Of a DNA stretch of 52,722 nt, positions 48,083 to 52,722 are shown in pieces (position 1 is the stretch's first letter; each line of letters begins with the position of its first letter). The DNA is from Acidimicrobiia bacterium (GTDB lineage Bacteria > Actinomycetota > Acidimicrobiia > Acidimicrobiales > CAIXPF01): contig CANJRG010000023.1 of the NCBI GenBank assembly GCA_947476745.1, positions 1-52,722 of the forward strand, given 5' to 3'. The notes under the pieces were generated by a model that saw nothing but the letters and a program-made list of their open reading frames with translations, did no database searches and was not told the DNA's origin. Made by a program: the position numbers and the translations under genes.

Positions 48083-49042
48083 GTGCCCCGACCTGCCGCG
48101 ACCCAGCCGAACCCGACCGAGCCCACCCCGACCGAGCCCACCGCACCCGAGCCCACCGCACCCGACGAGCGGGCCTTCGACGTAGTCGTCGTGGGCAGCG
48201 CAAACCTCGACCTGGTGGCCACGGTGGACGAACTGCCCGGGCCCGGCGAGAGCGTGCGGGCCACCACCTACGCCGAGCACGCCGGCGGCAAGGGCCTCAA
48301 CCAGGCGGTGGCTTGCGCCCGGATGGGTGCCCGCACGGCGTTCGTGGGCTGTGTCGGCGACGACCCGGCCGGTGCGGCGTTGCGGGCGGTGCTCGAAGCC
48401 GAGGGTGTCGACGTCAGCGGGCTGGCGGTGGTGGACGAGCCGACCGGCCGGGCCATGGTCGTGGTCGACGCCCACGGCGAGAACAGCATCGTGGTCGTCG
48501 CGGGGGCCAATGCCCGGCTCGACCCGACGGTGGCCGACACCCTGCCGACCGCCCGGGTCGTGCTGGTGCAGCTCGAGATCCCCCTCGCCACGGTGGCTGC
48601 GGTCACCGCCGCGGCGCAGCGGACCGGCGCCGTCGTCGTGCTCAACCCGGCACCGGCCGCACCGTTGCCGGCCGAGGTGCTCGCCTGCGTCGACGTGCTG
48701 ACCCCCAACGCCGGCGAGCTCGATGCCATCGGCGGGACGGCGCGGCTGCACGCAGCGGGGGTCGCCACGGTCATCACCACCCGAGGGGCCGACGGCGTGG
48801 AGCTGTCCGAGGGCGGCGCGGTCAGTCGCGTCGACGCCCACCGGGTCAGCCCGGTGGACACCGTCGGCGCAGGCGACGCCTTCAGCGGGGCGCTGTGCGC
48901 GGAGCTCGCCGCCGGATTGGGCCTGCACGACGCCGTGGCCACCGCGCTGGTGGCCGGCGCGCTGGCCACCAGCGTGAGGGGTGCGGTCCCGTCACTGCCG
49001 ACTCGGGCAGCGGTGGACGCGGCGCGTTGGCCGGCCCGCTGA
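48083..49042 (+). CDS. PfkB-family carbohydrate kinase (ribokinase-like)
   Basis: 319 residues from GTG 48083. PfkB signature 1 is in AGGKGLNQAVACARMG, the ATP-binding and catalytic signature 2 is DTVGAGDAFSGAL with the catalytic Asp, and TPNAGEL and TRGADGVEL lie between them; GSANLDLVATVDELPGPGE is the substrate lid start. Ribokinase itself is the closest layout; it phosphorylates D-ribose with ATP in the cytosol. The first 28 residues are a low-complexity Thr/Glu/Pro tail of repeated TEPT units ahead of the fold. No in-frame start closer to the fold is convincing. No sugar transporter or regulator is adjacent. Confidence 0.9.
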   Translation: MPRPAATQPNPTEPTPTEPTAPEPTAPDERAFDVVVVGSANLDLVATVDELPGPGESVRATTYAEHAGGKGLNQAVACARMGARTAFVGCVGDDPAGAALRAVLEAEGVDVSGLAVVDEPTGRAMVVVDAHGENSIVVVAGANARLDPTVADTLPTARVVLVQLEIPLATVAAVTAAAQRTGAVVVLNPAPAAPLPAEVLACVDVLTPNAGELDAIGGTARLHAAGVATVITTRGADGVELSEGGAVSRVDAHRVSPVDTVGAGDAFSGALCAELAAGLGLHDAVATALVAGALATSVRGAVPSLPTRAAVDAARWPAR

Positions 49043-49061
49043 GCAGGCCGGTCGGCGGCGC

Positions 49062-50042
49062 TCAGCGGGCGGCGGTGGTGGCGCCGTAGCGGCGGTCGGC
49101 CACCTCGGTGCGCAGCATCTCCAGCTCGGCGGCGAGCGCCTGACGACCGGCTGCGGCCTCCGGGTCCTGCGGGTAGTACGACAGTTCGGTCGCCACGTCG
49201 CCGGCCACCCGGGTGCCGATCATGTAGCGCGGCTTGCTGTAGTCGTAGGGGCAGGCCCGGTGCAGCACGAAGCGGTTGTCCCAGAACACGGTGTCGCCGG
49301 GGGTCCACTCCTGGCGGTACACCCGCCGCTGGTCGGACACCACGAAGTCGATCAGCGACTTCAACAGGGCCCGGCTCTCGTCACGGGGCAAGCCGGGGAT
49401 CCCGAAGGCGTGGCGACCCACGAACAGGTTCGGGATGGCGGTCTCGGGATGGACCTTGACCAGCGGCCGTAAGTAGGCCTCGCCGTGGTACACCGTGCCG
49501 TAGACGCCCTCGCCGTTGGATTGCGGGAAGTCGCCGATGTCGTTGGCCTGCGAGTAGTTGGTCGAGTGATACGCGCTGAGTACGGCAATGCGCTTCTTGG
49601 TGGCCTCGTCGAGTTCGGCGTAGGCCGACCGCTGATCGGCGAACTCGGTCTGGCCGCCCTCCTCGACGACGATCACCGCCGACAGCATGGCGCACTTGCT
49701 GCTGATGGCCTTGTACGTCGAGTCGGTGTGCCAGATCTCGTTGCCGACGTTGGTGCGCATCAACTGGCTGTCGATGTCGTAGATCTCGCCGTAGCTGCCG
49801 TCCTTGTGCTTGCGCTGGTTCGCCAGCGCCTGGCCTCCGAACTCGAGCTCACCCCAGAGGCGGCCGAAGTCGGCACTCGCCGCCTCGTCGAGGTGCTGGC
49901 CCGGGAACACCAGCATCCCGCGCTCGAGGAAGGCGGCACGGATGGCGCCGAACTCCTCGCTGCTGAGATTGCGTAGCTCGACGCCGGTGACCGTTGCCCC
50001 GAACGACTTGCCTTCGAGCGGCGTGATCGTCAATTCGCCCAT
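49062..50042 (-). CDS. TauD/TfdA family Fe(II)/2-oxoglutarate dioxygenase
   Basis: 326 residues. Iron ligands His105 and Asp107 in NEIWHTDSTYKA and His261 in NRFVLHRACPYD; Arg272 in SKPRYMIGTRVAGD is the likely 2-oxoglutarate ligand. FGATVTGVELRNLSS and LVFPGQHLDEAAS are standard for the family. The protein shares overall design with the 17274-18179 protein (GETEFTDLRAAYDALDE there, GQTEFADQRSAYAELDE here), so the two are paralogues. The substrate could be a sulfonate or an aryloxy/alkyl acid. TAGGAT seven bases before ATG 50042 indicates a leaderless start. Confidence 0.93.
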   Translation of the reverse strand: MGELTITPLEGKSFGATVTGVELRNLSSEEFGAIRAAFLERGMLVFPGQHLDEAASADFGRLWGELEFGGQALANQRKHKDGSYGEIYDIDSQLMRTNVGNEIWHTDSTYKAISSKCAMLSAVIVVEEGGQTEFADQRSAYAELDEATKKRIAVLSAYHSTNYSQANDIGDFPQSNGEGVYGTVYHGEAYLRPLVKVHPETAIPNLFVGRHAFGIPGLPRDESRALLKSLIDFVVSDQRRVYRQEWTPGDTVFWDNRFVLHRACPYDYSKPRYMIGTRVAGDVATELSYYPQDPEAAAGRQALAAELEMLRTEVADRRYGATTAAR

Positions 50043-50049
50043 GGCCGTG

Positions 50050-50055
50050 ATCCTA
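50050..50055 (-). promoter_or_regulatory. Leaderless -10 box (TAGGAT) of the TauD-type oxygenase
   Basis: On the minus strand TAGGAT, seven bases, ATG at 50042. It lies in the 89-bp gap after the ketosynthase stop. Confidence 0.55.
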
Positions 50056-50103
50056 GCGGTGGGTCATGACCTGCCGCGGCGTGCACCGCTGCCGGGTAGC
50101 GCC

Positions 50104-50142
50104 GGTCACCGATCCCGGTCACCGATCCCGGTCACCGGTCCC
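50104..50142. repeat. Three 13-bp tandem units spanning the ketosynthase stop codon
   Basis: Units of GGTCACCGATCCC start at 50104 and 50117; the third (50130-50142) is GGTCACCGGTCCC and includes the ketosynthase stop (TGA, 50132-50134) and last codons (TRDR). The array may have grown by duplication of the gene's end. Confidence 0.8.
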
Positions 50143-51400
50143 GGGTGACGATGATCGAGGCGTTCTGGCCACCGAAGCCGAAGGCGTTGATCTGGGCGAT
50201 CTCGAGATCGACCGAGCGGGGTTCGTGCAGCACGGCGTCGAAGCGGATCTCGGGGTCGGGAACGGTGGTGCCATTGATGTTGGTGAGCCGTCCCCGGTGC
50301 ATGGCGTCGATGATCGCCACCAGGTTCACCCCGCCAGCCGAGGCGCCGGTGTGCGCAGTGTGGCCCTTGCATGCCGTGACCAGGAGGTCGTCACGGCCGG
50401 CATCATCGACGAACACCCGGTTGATGGCCCGGATCTCGGCAGTGTCGCCCTTGGGAGTGCCGGTGGCATGGGCAACGAGGGCCTGCACCTCGGTGGCGCT
50501 CACCCCGGCGTCGGCCTGGGCCAGCTCCATGGCTCGGGCCTCCCAGGTGCCGTTCGGTTCGGGCGAGGACGGGTGATGGGAGTCCGACAGGGTGCCATGG
50601 CCCCGCAGCCAGGCCAGGACATCGACGCCACGGGCCCGGGCATGGGCCTCGGACTCGAGCACGAACCACACCGAACCGTCGCCCGAGACGATCCCCGAAC
50701 GGTCCGCGGCGAAGGGCAGCATGGCCCGGCGTGGGTCGGCGGACGGGGTCGACATGCCGTACCCCCGGCCGGCGGCCTGGGTGACCGGCTCGAAGGGCGG
50801 GTCGCTGCGGTAGCCGGGCGTCGGGTAGCCGCCCTCGGTGGCGCCGACCAGCGCCACGTCGCACACACCGGACTCGAGGAACCGGGCAGCGGTACCCATT
50901 GCGTCGAGCGAGGACGCACAGGCGGTGGAGACCGTCAGCGACGGGCCGTGCAGCGCGTGGCGCATGCAGATCTGCGATGCGGCCATGTTCGACCAGATCT
51001 TGATCATGGTCTTGGGGGACACCGCGGCCATGCCGTGGGCGTCGTAGGCCGCTTGCGCTCCCATCAACGAGTTCAGCCCGCCCATGGAGGTGCCGTGCAC
51101 CACTGCGGTGCGCAACGGGTCGAGGCTGCCCAACAGGCCCGACTGGGCCAGCGCCTGCTCGCTGGCGGCAATGGAGAACCAGGCGAAGGGATCGCAGCCC
51201 TCGATCACCCGGTCGTCCATCCAGTGGCGCGGATCGAAGCGGTCGTCGACGGCGCCGTAGAAGTTCGGGACCGGATCGTTCGGATCGGCCCACGGTGCCT
51301 GGCGGACCCCGCACCGACCCTCGAGCAGACCGTCGGCGAGTTCGCCGGCCGACAACCCGATCGGGCTCACCGCCCCCATCCCCGTGATCGCGACGCGCAT
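50132..51400 (-). CDS. Beta-ketoacyl-ACP synthase (FabF/KAS II-like), stand-alone
   Basis: 422 residues with the full thiolase-fold condensing enzyme. Catalytic triad Cys161 in TVSTACASSLDAMG, His311 in ALVAHATGTPKGD and His350 in GHTAHTGASAGG, with Lys345 just before. The N-terminus RVAITGMGAVSPIGLSAGE and C-terminus NAFGFGGQNASIIVTRD are canonical. It would elongate an acyl chain with malonyl-ACP by decarboxylative Claisen condensation. No ACP, ketoreductase, acyltransferase or chain-length factor gene is nearby, so its pathway cannot be read from context. The ATG is preceded by GAGGGGGAGGGG and, further up, a TACCGT box. Confidence 0.94.
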   Translation of the reverse strand: MRVAITGMGAVSPIGLSAGELADGLLEGRCGVRQAPWADPNDPVPNFYGAVDDRFDPRHWMDDRVIEGCDPFAWFSIAASEQALAQSGLLGSLDPLRTAVVHGTSMGGLNSLMGAQAAYDAHGMAAVSPKTMIKIWSNMAASQICMRHALHGPSLTVSTACASSLDAMGTAARFLESGVCDVALVGATEGGYPTPGYRSDPPFEPVTQAAGRGYGMSTPSADPRRAMLPFAADRSGIVSGDGSVWFVLESEAHARARGVDVLAWLRGHGTLSDSHHPSSPEPNGTWEARAMELAQADAGVSATEVQALVAHATGTPKGDTAEIRAINRVFVDDAGRDDLLVTACKGHTAHTGASAGGVNLVAIIDAMHRGRLTNINGTTVPDPEIRFDAVLHEPRSVDLEIAQINAFGFGGQNASIIVTRDR

Positions 51401-51456
51401 GACCCCTCCCCCTCACCGGTCTTGCCCTCCGCTCACGGTAGTGCCGTACTCGGACC

Positions 51457-51505
51457 GTCACCAGCCCCGCCGGCCTCGGACCGCAGGGTCACCAGCCCCG
51501 CCGGC
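51457..51505. repeat. 18-bp direct repeat in the divergent ketosynthase/SMP-30 gap
   Basis: GTCACCAGCCCCGCCGGC occurs identically at 51457-51474 and 51488-51505, 31 bp apart, between the promoters of the two divergent genes. It could be a regulator binding site pair or a chance duplication. The rest of the 206-bp gap has a TACGCT box near 51544 and the GAGGAG ribosome site of the next gene. Confidence 0.75.
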
Positions 51506-51606
51506 AACCGGACCCGCCGAGCCGCCCGGCTACAGGTCGCTGCCCTACGCTTCCGCGCCGGCGCACCCACCGGCGCCACCGGCCGACCGAACGAGGAGCA
51601 TCGACC

Positions 51607-52551
51607 ATGGCACTGGACCCCGCCATCGAGGTGATCGACAAGCGCTTTTACGGCTTGGTGATCCACAACGCCCACATCGACCACCTGTGGAGTGGTGCCC
51701 GTTGGACCGAGGGCCCGGTGTACCACCCGGCCGGCCGGTACCTGTTGTTCTCCGACATCCCCAACGACCGCACCCTCCGCTACGACGAACTGTCCGGTAC
51801 GGTCCACGTCTTCGAGCAGCCGGCGTCGAACCAGAACGGCCACTGTCTCGACCTCGAGGGTCGGGTGGTGTCCTGCGAGCACCGGGGACGGGCGGTCAGC
51901 CGCATCGGCCACGACGGACGACGCGAGGTGCTCGCCGACCGCTTCGAGGGCAAGCGCCTGAACTCGCCGAACGACGTCGTGGTGCACTCCGACGGCGGCG
52001 TGTGGTTCACCGACCCGACCTATGGCATCGACAGCGACTACGAGGGCGACCGGGCCGAGTCCGAGATCGGCGCCTCCAACGTCTACCGCATCGACCCCGA
52101 CGGCTCGATCGCCGCGGTGATCACCGACATGGTGCGACCCAACGGGCTGGCGTTCTCGCCGGACGAGTCGATCCTGTACGTCGCGGACACCGGCGTGTCC
52201 CACGTCGGACGGGCCTGCCCGCCGGACATCCGGGCGTACCCCGTCGCCGCCGACGGACGCACCACAGCCGGCGGCCCCTTTGCCTACACCACCTTCGCCA
52301 CCTGCAACAGCGGCGTCTTCGATGGCTTCCGGGTGGACCGTGCGGGCAACGTGTGGAGCTCTGCCGGCGACGGCGTCCACTGCTTCGCACCGGACGGCAC
52401 GCTGCTCGGCAAGATCCACCTGCCCGAGGTGGTGGCCAACGTCGAGTTCGGCAGCCTCAAGCGCAACCGGCTCTACATCTGCGCCACGACCGGCCTGTAC
52501 GCCATGTACCTCAACACCGCCGGGTGCGTACCCGGCCCCAGCCCGGACTGA
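51607..52551 (+). CDS. SMP-30/gluconolactonase/LRE family protein
   Basis: 314 residues, a six-bladed beta-propeller. Landmarks: WTEGPVYHPAGRYLLFSDIPNDR with the first metal-ligand Glu, NQNGHCLDLEGRVVSCEH, LNSPNDVVVHSDGGVWFTDPTYGID with the Asn and Asp ligands, and RPNGLAFSPDESILYVADTG with the last Asn/Asp. These match the calcium/zinc site of gluconolactonase and SMP-30. It would hydrolyse a sugar lactone or related cyclic ester in the cytosol (no signal peptide). ATG 51607 has a GAGGAG ribosome site and is divergent from the ketosynthase. Confidence 0.94.
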   Translation: MALDPAIEVIDKRFYGLVIHNAHIDHLWSGARWTEGPVYHPAGRYLLFSDIPNDRTLRYDELSGTVHVFEQPASNQNGHCLDLEGRVVSCEHRGRAVSRIGHDGRREVLADRFEGKRLNSPNDVVVHSDGGVWFTDPTYGIDSDYEGDRAESEIGASNVYRIDPDGSIAAVITDMVRPNGLAFSPDESILYVADTGVSHVGRACPPDIRAYPVAADGRTTAGGPFAYTTFATCNSGVFDGFRVDRAGNVWSSAGDGVHCFAPDGTLLGKIHLPEVVANVEFGSLKRNRLYICATTGLYAMYLNTAGCVPGPSPD

Positions 52552-52563
52552 TCCGTCACCCGA

Positions 52564-52647
52564 CCGGTCCGATAGCGGCCGGTCCGATGCCGGCCGGTCC
52601 GATGCCGGCCGGTCCGATAGCGGCCGGTCCGATGCCGGCCGGTCCGG
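52564..52647. repeat. Five and a half tandem 15-bp units between convergent genes
   Basis: Units of CCGGTCCGATAGCGG or CCGGTCCGATGCCGG start at 52564, 52579, 52594, 52609 and 52624, with a partial sixth at 52639. Each unit begins CCGG and ends CGG, so neighbouring units form GCCGGC or CGGCCGG inverted junctions able to pair. The array sits in the gap between the SMP-30 gene and a gene on the other strand, in the same kind of place as the array at 94-201. Confidence 0.92.
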
Positions 52648-52648
52648 G

Positions 52649-52722
52649 TCAGTGACCCGACGTCACCGGCACGGTCGCCGCGAGCAACGTGGCGATGCCG
52701 GTGGCGTCCAACCGGTCGAAGC
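52649..52722 (-). CDS. C-terminal end of an unidentified protein, partial
   Basis: Minus-strand frame ending at TGA 52649-52651 and open to the window edge: FDRLDATGIATLLAAT followed by VPVTSGH. About 23 residues, too short to name a family. The codon pattern and its position directly after the convergent repeat array support a real gene that starts outside the window. Confidence 0.5.
   Translation of the reverse strand, partial: FDRLDATGIATLLAATVPVTSGH

Noticed and set aside
48083-49042. Ribokinase as part of a ribose operon
   Set aside because: There is no transporter, RbsD or LacI-type regulator nearby; the upstream partner is only a VOC protein.
50132-51400. Type II polyketide or fatty-acid synthase cluster
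   Set aside because: Only one ketosynthase is present; no chain-length factor, ACP, ketoreductase or malonyltransferase lies within the window.
1-52722. tRNA, rRNA, insertion sequences, integrase or attachment sites
   Set aside because: No cloverleaf-like or rRNA segments, no transposase or integrase motifs and no long terminal repeats were seen; absence by eye is not proof.

Overview
The window is very GC-rich, densely coded chromosomal DNA from an actinobacterium-like organism. Stops are almost all TGA, GTG starts occur, and many start codons sit 6-8 nt downstream of a TANNNT -10 box, as on leaderless mRNAs. The gene families fit an environmental Acidimicrobiia-type actinobacterium: six luciferase-like (LLM) flavin/F420 oxidoreductases, four CaiB/BaiF CoA transferases, four Fe(II)/2-oxoglutarate-type oxygenases, SDRs, crotonases, an acyl-CoA dehydrogenase, VOC proteins and six alpha/beta hydrolases. 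This assignment is inferred from family content only; there is no rRNA, tRNA or other phylogenetic marker here. I see no phage, IS, CRISPR array, tRNA or recognisable defence locus.

Layout. 1-8.8 kb: end of a probable metallo-beta-lactamase-fold lactonase, two CoA transferases, a VOC protein, an IPNS-like oxygenase, an HSL-type esterase divergent from an LLM oxidoreductase, and a coupled crotonase/acyl-CoA dehydrogenase pair. 8.9-13.7 kb: a small membrane protein, a PhyH-type oxygenase, a secreted GH18 protein with Ig-like repeats and a DUF2079 membrane protein. 13.8-20.2 kb: SDR, DUF1330, NTF2-like, LLM, two gene remnants, a TauD-type oxygenase, a VOC protein and an LLM. 20.4-30.4 kb: a predicted Tat-exported lipoprotein beta-carbonic anhydrase, CoA transferase, two LLMs, an unknown protein beside an amidohydrolase, an LPXTG surface protein, a two-domain methyltransferase and an alpha/beta hydrolase. 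30.4-36 kb: a heterodimeric ABC exporter and a large unrecognised protein. 36-42.2 kb: SDR, CoA transferase, LLM, a shortened ThuA-like protein, an MFS transporter with a possible leader peptide, and a crotonase. 42.2-47.5 kb: four alpha/beta hydrolases around a DUF2889 protein. 47.6-52.7 kb: VOC, ribokinase-like kinase, TauD-type oxygenase, an isolated ketosynthase, SMP-30/gluconolactonase and the end of one more gene.

The genes read as many one- to three-gene transcription units for peripheral catabolism: CoA activation by CoA transfer, acyl-CoA oxidation, oxygenase attack, ester hydrolysis and F420/flavin redox steps. No single long pathway operon is visible. Convergent pairs are often separated by strong GC-rich hairpins or by short repeats; a motif of the form GACCATACCGNNCGGT recurs in three convergent gaps. 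The most unusual items are that motif family, the leaderless-promoter pattern, a possible eight-residue leader peptide before the MFS gene, the head-to-tail gene remnants at 16.65-17.26 kb, an apparent internal deletion in the ThuA-like protein, and the 571-residue unknown protein at 34.1 kb.
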